Source: CAVOAK01 sp963664465 (lineage in GTDB: Bacteria > Pseudomonadota > Alphaproteobacteria > UBA8366 > CAVOAK01). From it: DNA of 64,000 nt. The stretch spans positions 310,001 to 374,000 of the forward strand of contig CAXXSU010000004.1 in assembly GCA_963664465.2 (NCBI GenBank). Reading direction: 5' to 3'. This document shows, one piece after another, positions 25,797-34,444 of this stretch. Below the pieces are notes generated by a model, which was given only the letters and a program-made list of their open reading frames with translations, did not search any database and was not told the DNA's origin. Made by a program: the position numbers and the translations under genes. Position 1 is the stretch's first letter. Each line of letters begins with the position of its first letter.

Positions 25797-26369
25797 TCAG
25801 TCTGTCGGCGCTTGCCAGCGTAGGATGACGATCCGCGCAGCGCCGTAGGTGCGGTCATCCAGAAACTCGAACCCCGGCGGTCGTGCGAGTTTGCCCGAAC
25901 TCTCAAGCTCGACGATGCAGAGGGCACCGTGCTCGAACCAGCCCTTTGCGGCCAGCGCCGTCAGAGCTGGTGTTGCCAGTTCCATTCCGTAGGGCGGGTC
26001 AAGAAACGCGAGAGTGCAGGCCGCACGAGCCAGGGGCGGGTTGGTCGCGTCGGCACGGACGATATCTGCATGCCCGCCCTCGCCGCAATCCGCCACATTC
26101 TTTGCCAACAGCTCCAGCGCCGTCGCCTCGTTTTCGATAAATATGGCGCGTGCGGCGCCACGGCTCAGAGCCTCGAGGCCGATCGCGCCGGTGCCGGCAA
26201 ATGCATCCAAGACAAGGGTGCCGTCGATATTGAAGCCATGCTTGCCATGCTTGCCATGCTGAAGGATGTTGAATAGCGCCTGACGCAGTCGATCCGAACT
26301 TGGCCGCACGGCCTTTCCGTGAGGCGCCGTGAGTTTCCGCCCTCGATTGCTACCTGCGATGATTCGCAT
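25797..26369 (-). CDS. rsmD: 16S rRNA (guanine-966 N2)-methyltransferase
   Basis: A 190-residue SAM-dependent methyltransferase that modifies G966 of 16S rRNA. Seen are MRIIAG at the start, VRPSSDRLRQALFNIL, the SAM-binding DAFAGTGAIGLEAL (55-68) and the catalytic DPPYG (124-128). The ATG at 26369 lies inside the end of rluB (20-nt overlap), giving the family's canonical MRI start; the frame upstream is rluB sequence. A 9-bp tandem repeat in the gene adds KHGKHG at residues 40-45. Confidence 0.93.
   Translation of the reverse strand: MRIIAGSNRGRKLTAPHGKAVRPSSDRLRQALFNILQHGKHGKHGFNIDGTLVLDAFAGTGAIGLEALSRGAARAIFIENEATALELLAKNVADCGEGGHADIVRADATNPPLARAACTLAFLDPPYGMELATPALTALAAKGWFEHGALCIVELESSGKLARPPGFEFLDDRTYGAARIVILRWQAPTD
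26235..26260 (+). repeat. 9-bp tandem repeat inside rsmD
   Basis: GCCATGCTT is repeated nearly three times in tandem. On the coding strand it encodes HGKHGKHG in a loop between the N-terminal region and the SAM motif. The unit is a multiple of three, so copy changes would keep the frame. Confidence 0.85.
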
Positions 26370-27132
26370 GGTTCGCCTTGGCAGTATTTTCCTCGCTGCC
26401 GAGCTGTTGCCGGATGACACGCTTGGGCACTTCCGCGACTGCGCCACGGACTAGATTCCCAAGTTGAAACGGACCAAAGCTCACACGGATCAGCCGCGTA
26501 ACAGGCCAGCCGAAATGCTCGCAGAGCTTGCGAACTTCCCGGTTGCGACCCTCTCGAATGGCAATTGATAACCAAGCGTTGCTGCGCGCCTGGCTTTCCA
26601 GTTCGGCTTTGACAGGTCCGTAACGGACGCCATCAATTGTAATGCCGTCGTCGAGCGTCGCCAGTTTTGCCGGATCGATCCGGCCGCGGGCGCGCACGCG
26701 GTAGCGTCTCACCCAACCAGTCTTCGGCAATTCAAGTCGGCGTGCCAGCGCCCCGTCGTTGGTGAGCAGCAACAGCCCTTCGGAGGTGAGGTCGAGACGC
26801 CCAACGCTGATAACGCGTGGCAGATCACCTGGCAGGTTCTCGAAGACGGTCGCGCGACCTCGTTCATCCCGTGTCGTTGTGACGAGTCCCGGAGGTTTGT
26901 GATAGCGCCACAAACGAGTGGGTGTCGGCTCGGCGAGGGGCGTGCCGTCAACGGTGACCTTGTCGGTTTCCATGACATTAACCGCCGGCGAGTCGAGGAT
27001 CTGGCCGTTCAGCGTGACACGGCCGTCTGCTATCAGGCGTTCGGCTTCGCGTCGCGAGCATAGACCGGCGCGCGCAATCACCTTGGCGATGCGATCTCCC
27101 GAATGTAGCGATGCTTGCTTCCGGCCGGTCAT
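26350..27132 (-). CDS. rluB: Pseudouridine synthase, RsuA/RluB family
   Basis: A 260-residue rRNA pseudouridine synthase. It has an N-terminal S4 RNA-binding domain (about 12-60, RIAKVIARAGLCSRREAERLI) and the catalytic GRLDLTSEGLLLLT (111-124, Asp114), with YHKPPGL upstream. The best family match is 23S rRNA U2605 synthase RluB, but RluE/RsuA cannot be excluded from motifs alone. An upstream open frame to 27384 overlaps tadA on the other strand and has no family similarity, so the ATG at 27132 is chosen. Its 3' end overlaps rsmD by 20 nt. Confidence 0.88.
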   Translation of the reverse strand: MTGRKQASLHSGDRIAKVIARAGLCSRREAERLIADGRVTLNGQILDSPAVNVMETDKVTVDGTPLAEPTPTRLWRYHKPPGLVTTTRDERGRATVFENLPGDLPRVISVGRLDLTSEGLLLLTNDGALARRLELPKTGWVRRYRVRARGRIDPAKLATLDDGITIDGVRYGPVKAELESQARSNAWLSIAIREGRNREVRKLCEHFGWPVTRLIRVSFGPFQLGNLVRGAVAEVPKRVIRQQLGSEENTAKANHANHRR

Positions 27133-27301
27133 GGCCGCAACTGTACGATTGCCGTTCACAGCCGGCAACGGCAGTGGACAGAGATCGAATTGTTGGGACC
27201 GGTTGTTATTGAGCCAACGCCAGCGGCGGCTTGACGCCTCCGGCATGCAAAGCCAAGCTGGCGACATGAGGGACGGAGTTATCGATAATGCTGGCGGGTT
27301 C

Positions 27302-27751
27302 ATGTCGGCTGCGCTTGAAGCGGCGGAAGTGGCCGCCGCACGTGGTGAGGTGCCGGTTGGCGCGGTTGTCGTAGACGGCGCCAATGGCGAGGTATTGGCG
27401 TGCGCGTCGAACCGAGTCGAGGAACTCGGCGATCCGTTGGCGCACGCAGAGATGCAGGCTCTGCAAGAGGCAATCCGGGTGAAACAGATGCCTCGGCTCG
27501 TCGATTGCGACTTATACGTTACGCTCGAGCCCTGTGCGATGTGCGCGGCCGCGGCTTCGCTCGCGCGTATTCGCCGGCTCTACTTTGGCGCATCCGATCC
27601 CAAAGGTGGAGGTGTCGAGCATGGGGCACGTATCTTTTCGCAATCGACCTGCCACCACGCGCCGGACGTCTATGGCGGCATCGATTCGCAACGCTCGGAG
27701 GAACTGTTGCGTCGTTTTTTCGCGGGCTTGCGGCAGACTCACGCAAGCTGA
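27302..27751 (+). CDS. tadA: tRNA-specific adenosine deaminase
   Basis: Converts A34 to inosine in the tRNA-Arg(ACG) anticodon. The zinc deaminase motifs are HAE (48-50, with the catalytic glutamate) and PCAMC (77-81). At 149 residues it is of normal length; ARGEVPVGAVVVD is the family's start region. In-frame ATGs at 27245 and 27266 would add residues not seen in the family, so 27302 is preferred although its ribosome site is weak. Divergent from rluB. Confidence 0.93.
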   Translation: MSAALEAAEVAAARGEVPVGAVVVDGANGEVLACASNRVEELGDPLAHAEMQALQEAIRVKQMPRLVDCDLYVTLEPCAMCAAAASLARIRRLYFGASDPKGGGVEHGARIFSQSTCHHAPDVYGGIDSQRSEELLRRFFAGLRQTHAS

Positions 27752-27763
27752 GGACCGCTGGCT

Positions 27764-28330
27764 CTAGCCTGAGTGTTGCTTTCCGACAGTATGGACACCA
27801 GTTGCCTGGGGCCCCTTATCTCCCATTGAGTGTGCAAACCGAACTTCCGTGCCGACGTCGAGTTCGCCAAATCCACCCCCCGAAACGCTGTTGCGGTGAA
27901 AGTAAATCTCTTCATTGTCTGAAGCGGTGATGAAACCGTAGCCATCATCGGGGAAGCGTTGCGTTACCCGGCCGTGGGGCGGCGCCACATGCGACTTAAT
28001 CTTGCCTTCCATCTTGCGCATCTTGTCTTGCAATAGTCGCCGGGCGGCGTTGAACGCATCGCGAATGCAAACGTATGGGTCTTCGTGTGCCTGATGTTTT
28101 GAAGGGCTTCGCCGTACGGCAATCTCGCTGTGTCCAGGTATCACGATGTGAATGCGGGTTTCATACAACCCACCTTTCCTGTGGTGGTGCCGCGGAGCCT
28201 GAAAGGCGACGCGGCAGGCGGTTATTCGGTCATGAAATTGCTCAAGTTTTTCGGCTTCGCGTTCGATTCTCGTCCGAACAGCTTCCGACGGCTCAATCCC
28301 TTCGAAGACGATCTCATTCGGTACTGGCAT
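27764..28330 (-). CDS. HPF/RaiA-like domain fused to a cold-shock domain
   Basis: A 188-residue protein. Residues about 3-105 resemble the ribosome-associated HPF/RaiA fold (FEGIEPSEAVRTRIEREAEKL, RIHIVIPG); residues about 118-183 are a cold-shock nucleic-acid-binding domain with RNP1-like DGYGFIT (129-135) and RNP2-like IYFHRNS (142-148). The fusion suggests a factor that binds the ribosome and single-stranded RNA under stress. AGGAGG four bases before the ATG at 28330 fixes the start; a longer open frame to 28384 lacks such a site. It lies 122 bp downstream of purD in the same direction. Confidence 0.85.
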   Translation of the reverse strand: MPVPNEIVFEGIEPSEAVRTRIEREAEKLEQFHDRITACRVAFQAPRHHHRKGGLYETRIHIVIPGHSEIAVRRSPSKHQAHEDPYVCIRDAFNAARRLLQDKMRKMEGKIKSHVAPPHGRVTQRFPDDGYGFITASDNEEIYFHRNSVSGGGFGELDVGTEVRFAHSMGDKGPQATGVHTVGKQHSG

Positions 28331-28452
28331 GCCACCTCCTGGGTTGAAGGCCTGATCTGGCCCAATGCCTGACAGCCCGCTCATCCGTTCGCCGGACGCG
28401 AGCGATTGAGCCGACTCTTATGGACCTGCGACAGCCGTCACATTGAGCTATG

Positions 28453-29745
28453 TCAATTGGCCTTGTCGCCTGCGGCGCGCCAGCCGATATCGCGGCGGCA
28501 GAAACCCTCGGGCCAATCGATCAAATCAACCGCCTTATAGGCCAGCGACTGTGCGGCGCCCACCGTTGCGCCGCGCGCGGTCACATTGAGGACGCGACCT
28601 CCATTGGCGAGCAGTAGCCCGTCCTCGTCGCGTTTCGTGCCGGCATGGAAGATTACGATATCTCCTTCGTCTCCAGCTGCCACCGCATCCTCCAGTTCGC
28701 GGATTTCGGAGCCTGTTTCGTAGGCTCCCGGGTAGCCCTTGGTCGCCATGACAACGGTAAGCACCGCGTCGTCATGCCAGCGCAAATGAATGCTGTCCAA
28801 GAGGCCGTCGTGGGTTGCGACCAGCGCCGGCAGCAGGTCTGACATCAGGCGCATACAGAGAACCTGACATTCGGGATCGCCGAAACGCACGTTGTACTCG
28901 AGCAGTTTCGGGCCGTCGCCAGTCAAGATCAGCCCCGCGTAGAGGACGCCCTTGTATGGCGTGCCGGCTTCCGCCATGGCGACGATGGTCGGCCGGATGA
29001 TGCGCGCCATTACGTCTTCGGCCAGCGTTTCCGACATCGCTGGCGCCGGCGAGTAAGCGCCCATGCCACCGGTATTGGGGCCACGGCCGCCATCAAATAC
29101 AGCCTTGTGATCTTGGGCGGAAGCCAGTGGGAGCACGGTCTTGCCGTCAGAAAGTGCAAAGAAGCTCACTTCCTCGCCGTCGAGGAACTCTTCGATCACA
29201 AGTTCGCTGCCCGCGCCACCGAATAGTCCGTCGACAATGGCAGCATCGACCGCGGCGATGGCTTCGTCGACCGTGTGGGCGACCGTTACGCCTTTTCCCG
29301 CAGTAAGGCCGTCCGCCTTGACGACGATAGGTGCGCCTTGGTCCTTGACGAATGCTCGTGCAGCGTCGGCATCGTTGAACCGACCGTAGGAGGCGGTCGG
29401 GATGTCATGGGCCGCGCAAAGATCCTTCATGAATCCTTTCGAGGCCTCAAGCTCTGCCGCCGCCCGGGAAGGCCCGAAGGCTTTTATGCCGGCAGCGTCG
29501 AGGAGGTCGACAAGTCCAGCCGCCAGTGCGACTTCTGGTCCAACGACAACGAAATCGATCGACTCCTCCTTGGCGAACCGTACCAGACCTTCAATATCGT
29601 CCGCCTTGATCGGCGCGCAGCGCGCCACCTCGGCGATCCCTGCGTTGCCCGGCGCGCAAATGACAGTATCGGCAAGTGGTGAGGCGGCAATCGACCAGCA
29701 TAGTGCATGCTCACGTCCGCCAGATCCGACGACAAGGATTCTCAC
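28453..29745 (-). CDS. purD: Phosphoribosylamine-glycine ligase
   Basis: GAR synthetase, the second step of purine synthesis, 430 residues. The N-terminal motif is VRILVVGSGGREHAL; ATP-grasp signatures include KADGLTAGKGVTVA, EEFLDGEEVSFFALSDG and NVRFGDPECQ. The start is GTG at 29745: AAGGAG lies six bases upstream and the protein then begins exactly at the family's usual N-terminus; the longer open frame to 29775 does not match. Divergent from xseA across 121 bp. Confidence 0.96.
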   Translation of the reverse strand: MRILVVGSGGREHALCWSIAASPLADTVICAPGNAGIAEVARCAPIKADDIEGLVRFAKEESIDFVVVGPEVALAAGLVDLLDAAGIKAFGPSRAAAELEASKGFMKDLCAAHDIPTASYGRFNDADAARAFVKDQGAPIVVKADGLTAGKGVTVAHTVDEAIAAVDAAIVDGLFGGAGSELVIEEFLDGEEVSFFALSDGKTVLPLASAQDHKAVFDGGRGPNTGGMGAYSPAPAMSETLAEDVMARIIRPTIVAMAEAGTPYKGVLYAGLILTGDGPKLLEYNVRFGDPECQVLCMRLMSDLLPALVATHDGLLDSIHLRWHDDAVLTVVMATKGYPGAYETGSEIRELEDAVAAGDEGDIVIFHAGTKRDEDGLLLANGGRVLNVTARGATVGAAQSLAYKAVDLIDWPEGFCRRDIGWRAAGDKAN

Positions 29746-29866
29746 ACCGGTCTCCTTTCCGGCACACTTTGACACAGACTGAGTCTGCCGCCGGCGGCGT
29801 CCCGGAAGTTTTGCATTGTCAGGTGCGCCTACATATCATAGTGGGGCATGGGAACCGAGGATTCAC

Positions 29867-31390
29867 ATGGCCGAATCATCAACTGATCTAGCCCATAATC
29901 TGCCGGAATATACGGTGTCAGAGATCAGCCAGGCGCTGAAGCGCACGGTTGAACAGGCCTACGCGCGCGTCCGCATTCGAGGTGAGATTTCAGGTTTCAA
30001 GCGCGCCGGTTCAGGCCACCGGTATATGTCGCTGAAGGATGAGAGTGCGGTTCTTGACGCCGTATGCTGGCGCGGAACGACGCTTGGCGTGGAACCCGAA
30101 GACGGGCTGGAAGTCATCGTATCCGGCCGGTTGACGACATATCCCGGCCGTTCCAAGTACCAGATCGTTATCGAGGCGATGGAGGTGGCAGGCGAGGGCG
30201 CGTTGCTCAAACTGCTGGAGGAGCGCCGTCGCAGGCTCTCTGAGGAAGGTCTATTCGACGAGGATCGTAAGCGGGAGCTACCCTACCTGCCCGATGTTAT
30301 TGGCGTCGTCACCTCGCCAACAGGTGCTGTGATCCGTGACATTCTGCACCGTCTTCGTGATCGCTTCCCGCGCCATGTTCTGTTGTGGCCCGTGTTGGTG
30401 CAGGGCGAAGGTGCGGCAGAGCAGGTCGCCGCGGCAATCGAGGGTTTCAATGGCCTCAAAGACGGACCGGTTTCTCGACCCGATTTGCTGATAGTCGCAC
30501 GCGGCGGCGGCAGTCTTGAGGATTTGTGGGCTTTCAATGAGGAGGTTGTGGTGCGTGCTGTGGCTGCATCGCAAATCCCGATTATCTCCGCTGTCGGTCA
30601 TGAAACCGACGTGACCTTGATCGATTTCGCCGCAGATCGCCGAGCGCCAACGCCGACGGCGGCGGCGGAGATCGCGGTGCCGGTGCGCGCAGAGTTGGCG
30701 ACAAGTCTCATGGACGATGGCCGGCGCCTGCTTTCGACGGTGTCTCGGACGATTGACGAACGCCGAACAAGGCTCGAGGGGCTCGCTCGCGGATTACCGG
30801 ATCTGGTGGGGCTTGTCGGCACAAATGCACAGCGTTTGGATGGCGCGTCCGAACGGCTGGTCAACGCGATCCGTCGTCGCATGCAGTCGCTCTCGCAGAC
30901 CGTCGCAAGGCTCGGTGCGGGTCTTGTAAATCCGCGCCAGCAGCTGGAAGCTGCCAAGGACCGACTCGCCCAATTCCAACGCGCCCTCATGTTTGCCTAT
31001 CGGCAACAGGTAAAGCTGTCAGAGGAGCGACTCGACGGTATCGGCGGTCGGCTCAAGCGCGAACCTCTCGATCGGGCCGTTCTCGACCAACGCTCCCGTC
31101 TTGAGGACCTAGTGCCACGGCTTGGCGAAGCAATTCGCCGACTGGTGGCTGACGCTGGCAATGCTGCTCGGCAGCAAGTCGAACTGTTGGAAAGTCTGTC
31201 TTTTGAGCGCGTCCTGGAGCGCGGCTATGTCGTCGTCCGCGATGTGGCTGGAAAGCCCATAAGCAGAGGCCGAGATACCCATGGGGGTGACGCAGTTACC
31301 CTCCAATTTGCCGATGCGAAGGTCGCCGCGCGTGTCGGTCGGCGGGTCGGCGATGCCAGGGCAAACAAAGGCCGGCAGCCGCAAGCGTAA
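29867..31390 (+). CDS. xseA: Exodeoxyribonuclease VII large subunit
   Basis: A 507-residue nuclease subunit that, with XseB, degrades single-stranded DNA to oligonucleotides. It has an N-terminal OB-fold (about 12-105, RVRIRGEISGFKR, GHRYMSLKDE), the catalytic core (DVIGVVTSPTGAVIRDI, ARGGGSLEDLWAFNEE, SAVGHETDVTLIDFAAD), and a long coiled-coil region (about 285-430). GAGG precedes the ATG at 29867. No xseB is in the window. Confidence 0.96.
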   Translation: MAESSTDLAHNLPEYTVSEISQALKRTVEQAYARVRIRGEISGFKRAGSGHRYMSLKDESAVLDAVCWRGTTLGVEPEDGLEVIVSGRLTTYPGRSKYQIVIEAMEVAGEGALLKLLEERRRRLSEEGLFDEDRKRELPYLPDVIGVVTSPTGAVIRDILHRLRDRFPRHVLLWPVLVQGEGAAEQVAAAIEGFNGLKDGPVSRPDLLIVARGGGSLEDLWAFNEEVVVRAVAASQIPIISAVGHETDVTLIDFAADRRAPTPTAAAEIAVPVRAELATSLMDDGRRLLSTVSRTIDERRTRLEGLARGLPDLVGLVGTNAQRLDGASERLVNAIRRRMQSLSQTVARLGAGLVNPRQQLEAAKDRLAQFQRALMFAYRQQVKLSEERLDGIGGRLKREPLDRAVLDQRSRLEDLVPRLGEAIRRLVADAGNAARQQVELLESLSFERVLERGYVVVRDVAGKPISRGRDTHGGDAVTLQFADAKVAARVGRRVGDARANKGRQPQA

Positions 31391-31429
31391 GGCTGCACCG
31401 CAAAGCGCAGACCCACAACGCCGGCTCCT

Positions 31430-32239
31430 ATGAGAGCTCTCTGGTTTGTACTCTTCCTTGTGGCTGCGCTTCCGGCCACTGCGGGTACGCTTGAACTGGA
31501 CGGGCAGTTCGTCCAGGGCGGGTTGATACGCGGTCAGACCAAGGCGGGTGCCGAGGTCAGCTTCGAGGGCCGCCAGATCCGCGTTTCCCCGGTTGGCGTC
31601 TTTCTCATAGGCTTCTCACGCGACGCAGCCTCGTCGTCAACGCTCTCCGTACTGTGCGATGACGGCGGCAAAGCGGTGCGGACGTTGACGATTGCGGGGC
31701 GCACCTACGACATTCAGCGGATCGATGGACTGACGCCTGCTTTGGTCACGCCGCCGCAGGACGTTCTCACGCGGATCCAGCAGGAGAACGCTCGGATCAG
31801 CCGTGTCCGGCACCGGGATACGGCTGAGCAACTGTTCGAAAGCGGTTGGATTTGGCCGGCCCAGGGACGGATATCGGGTGTTTATGGTAGCCAAAGAATC
31901 CTGAACGGTGAGCCGCGCCGGCCGCATTACGGGCTCGATATCAGCGCGCCTGCAGGCTCGCCGGTCGTTGCTCCTGCGGACGGCATTGTCGCCCTTGCCG
32001 CGCGTGAGATGTATTTCAGCGGTGGTACGCTTATCCTCGATCACGGCCATGGACTGACGTCTGCATTCCTGCATCTGAGCAAGATTCTTGTGCGAGAAGG
32101 CGAATTGATACGCCGCGGCGAAATCATCGCCGAGATCGGCGCGACTGGTCGCGCAACGGCGGCCCACCTGGATTGGCGCATTAATCTTTTCGACGCACGC
32201 CTCGACCCGGCGCTGCTGGTCAGCCCGACCGGCCAGTAA
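31430..32239 (+). CDS. M23-family murein peptidase (LytM/NlpD-like)
   Basis: A 269-residue protein with a signal peptide (about 1-18) and a C-terminal LytM zinc metallopeptidase domain (about 145-262). The zinc ligands are in HYGLDIS (His166 and Asp170); the catalytic histidines are in AFLHLS (His215) and AAHLDWR (His246). The family cleaves peptidoglycan cross-bridges or activates amidases in the periplasm. The N-terminal 20-130 is a beta-rich domain without clear assignment. It starts 39 bp after xseA and converges with lpxL. Confidence 0.9.
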   Translation: MRALWFVLFLVAALPATAGTLELDGQFVQGGLIRGQTKAGAEVSFEGRQIRVSPVGVFLIGFSRDAASSSTLSVLCDDGGKAVRTLTIAGRTYDIQRIDGLTPALVTPPQDVLTRIQQENARISRVRHRDTAEQLFESGWIWPAQGRISGVYGSQRILNGEPRRPHYGLDISAPAGSPVVAPADGIVALAAREMYFSGGTLILDHGHGLTSAFLHLSKILVREGELIRRGEIIAEIGATGRATAAHLDWRINLFDARLDPALLVSPTGQ

Positions 32240-32256
32240 CGAGCGGACTGCGGGCC

Positions 32257-33147
32257 TTAATTTGGCCAGCGTCGGTGAACCCAGAACCACTGTTCGGGCC
32301 GCTCGCGAATCCACGTCTCCAAGATATGATTGATCTCGGTCATCAGCGCCAACGTGTTGGCATCCTTGTCGCCGCTATCGGGCAGTGCCAGCGGCTTGCA
32401 GAAGGTCACGCGGAAACGGACACCGGGCAGACGCTCGAAACGGACCGGGACGAGAGGGCATTTGAGCCGCAACGCGAGCTGCGCCGGCATTGGCGCGGTC
32501 ATGGCAGGTCTGCCAAAGAACGGAACGGCAAACCCTGTGTTGAGTTTCTGGTCGATCATTACGCCGATGTGTCCACCTGCCTTTAAGATTGCCAGCGCAC
32601 GGCGGGCACCTTCACGCCCTTTGAAGAGAACTTCATCGACGACGCCGCTTCGAACCTTGTGAAGCAATCGGTCGAGCCATGGGTTGGCTGAACTGCGATA
32701 GATTGGGGCGACCGCGAGGCCGAATTGGGATGTCACCAAAGCGGCGCACTCCCAGTTGCCGAGATGGCCGGCGACAAGAATTCCCGGCTGCCCATCGTCG
32801 CGCAGCGTTTCGAGAATCTCGCGGCCAACCACTTCAATGCGGCCGTCGGATTCGGTCGAGTCGATGCGGTCGAGATGAGCGTATTCGCCCACGCCGCGGC
32901 CTAAATTGTCCCACATGCCAAGGACGATCTCATCAATCTCATGCGCGGTCATTTCGGGAAAGGCCTGCTGCAAGTTGTGTCGGGCAACCCGATCGACCGA
33001 CATGCGGGCGCCGATCCTGCGGAGAAGAAACGAACCGAAGGCGGAGGCCCATTCGATCGGCATCAAACGGCAGAGTCCGTATACGGCATAGATCACGATC
33101 GCCTGTAACGGATAGATAAGACCGCGCTTCAGAAACTGCTTCATCAT
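32257..33147 (-). CDS. lpxL: Lipid A acyltransferase, LpxL/HtrB family
   Basis: A 296-residue inner-membrane acyltransferase predicted to add a secondary acyl chain to Kdo2-lipid IVA. The catalytic AGHLGNWE (His128, Glu133) and VMIDQKLNTG are present, with an N-terminal membrane anchor (about 8-30). It was the last gene of the leftward lipid A/Kdo operon, 8 nt after the lpxK stop, before an IS5-family element inserted 2 bp before its ATG. The coding sequence is untouched. Its present leader is the IS end, which places GAGG 7 nt before the ATG. A second ATG follows directly. Confidence 0.9.
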   Translation of the reverse strand: MMKQFLKRGLIYPLQAIVIYAVYGLCRLMPIEWASAFGSFLLRRIGARMSVDRVARHNLQQAFPEMTAHEIDEIVLGMWDNLGRGVGEYAHLDRIDSTESDGRIEVVGREILETLRDDGQPGILVAGHLGNWECAALVTSQFGLAVAPIYRSSANPWLDRLLHKVRSGVVDEVLFKGREGARRALAILKAGGHIGVMIDQKLNTGFAVPFFGRPAMTAPMPAQLALRLKCPLVPVRFERLPGVRFRVTFCKPLALPDSGDKDANTLALMTEINHILETWIRERPEQWFWVHRRWPN

Positions 33148-33154
33148 TAGGGCA

Positions 33155-33158
33155 CCTC
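33155..33158 (-). promoter_or_regulatory. IS-supplied Shine-Dalgarno for lpxL
   Basis: On the minus strand the IS end reads TAGAGGTGCCC and is followed by TAATG, placing GAGG exactly 7 nt before the lpxL ATG (33147-33145). The pre-insertion junction, reconstructed as lpxK TGA followed by CCGCCTAATG, had no clear ribosome site. Use in vivo is inferred. Confidence 0.5.
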
Positions 33159-33310
33159 TAAGAATTGGTGAGTTGCCGGAGGATATTGTTTAACTAGGCT
33201 GTCACCAGCTCCAGCCATGCCGGAGCCGAGATTTTCGGGGTCTTCCACGCTCCAATTGAGTTATTTCCGCTTCAAGACCGTCCCCAGGCGGTCTTCTCCT
33301 CCGAGTATCG

Positions 33311-34354
33311 TCACACGGCCGCCGCGAGACGCTCCAGTTGGACCAGGCGGCGCATGTTGTAGGCGAGGTTCTTCAACCCGATCCGCGCCTTCGCCCGCAC
33401 CAGCCCGACACTACGCACCAGCGTCCCGCCCATGTCGTTGCTCTGGGCCCCGAAGACATGCTCGACGCGGACCCGAACCGACGAACGGGTCTTGTTGCCT
33501 TGCTTCTCGCGCTCGCTCAACGGCTTGTTGCGGCGGCCCTTGCGATGGATCCGGCTCCGCAACCCCTTCTCCTTCAGCGACGCCTCGATCTCCGCCGAGC
33601 GGTAAGCGCTGTCCGCCCACACACCCAAAGCCGTGTTGTCCCCATCCAGGATATCGTCGAGGACTTGGCTGTCGTGCTCCGCCGCGTCGCTTACATGATA
33701 GCGCCGCACCAGCTTGTGCCGACGGTCCACGTTGACATGGTTCTTGTAACCGTAATGGCTCTTGCCGTGCTTCTTGGTCCACCGCGCCTCGACATCCTTT
33801 TGGCGCCGCTTTGCCGGCTTGTCCTCCCAGCCTGCCGGCGTCTCGCCCGCCTTTATCCGCGCGTTCTCCTCGCGGCTGTTGCGCTGTTTGGGTACCGCCA
33901 CAATCGAGGCGTCGATGATCTGGCCGCCCATCGCCAGATAGCCCTGATCCTTCAGGTAGCCATCGAACGTCTCGAATAAAGCCTCGATCACGCCAGCTTG
34001 CGTTAACTGTTCGCGGTACAGCCACACCGTCTTGGCGTCGGGAACCCGGCCCTCTAGACCCAACCCCAGAAATCGCATGAACGACAGGCGGTCACGGATC
34101 TGATGCTCAACTTGGTCGTCCGAGAGATTGTAGAGCGCGCACAGAATGATCGTCTTGAACATCACAATCGCATCCCACGGCTTGCGTCCCGCCCGCGATT
34201 TGCGCACCTTGTCCGCACGCCGCCACACCGCCTCAAGACGGGCGCGCAAGTCCTCCCACGGAACCACCCCGTCGATCTTCAAAAGCGGCTCGTTCTTGGC
34301 GTCAAGACCGGAATACCGGTTCCCAAGATCGAAAAACCCCATCTGACCCATCAA
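33311..34354 (-). CDS. IS5-family transposase
   Basis: A 347-residue DDE transposase with the DUF772-type N-terminal domain (about 35-115). Acidic catalytic residues are seen in QIIDASIVA, GVWADSAY and RVRVEHVFG. It looks intact. Co-directional with the lipid A genes, so read-through transcription could enter lpxL 163 bp downstream. Confidence 0.93.
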   Translation of the reverse strand: MMGQMGFFDLGNRYSGLDAKNEPLLKIDGVVPWEDLRARLEAVWRRADKVRKSRAGRKPWDAIVMFKTIILCALYNLSDDQVEHQIRDRLSFMRFLGLGLEGRVPDAKTVWLYREQLTQAGVIEALFETFDGYLKDQGYLAMGGQIIDASIVAVPKQRNSREENARIKAGETPAGWEDKPAKRRQKDVEARWTKKHGKSHYGYKNHVNVDRRHKLVRRYHVSDAAEHDSQVLDDILDGDNTALGVWADSAYRSAEIEASLKEKGLRSRIHRKGRRNKPLSEREKQGNKTRSSVRVRVEHVFGAQSNDMGGTLVRSVGLVRAKARIGLKNLAYNMRRLVQLERLAAAV

Positions 34355-34444
34355 CCACGCCTCCCGCTATCAACAAATCGTCAACCCGATTCTAAATCGA
34401 CGACGCCCGAAAAAGGAGAATTTTTAGAGGTTCCCATTAGGCGG

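Larger units (their letters stand above)
33150..34435 (-). mobile_element. IS5-family insertion sequence
   Basis: A 1,286-bp element between lpxK and lpxL. The ends are imperfect inverted repeats beginning GGGCACCTCTAAGAATT and GGGAACCTCTAAAAATT, an IS5-like terminus. It is flanked by a 4-bp direct repeat ATTA (33146-33149 and 34436-34439) that overlaps the lpxL start codon. One transposase gene lies inside, in operon direction. The 160 bp between the left end and the transposase stop contain no gene. Only one copy is present in the window. Confidence 0.9.
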
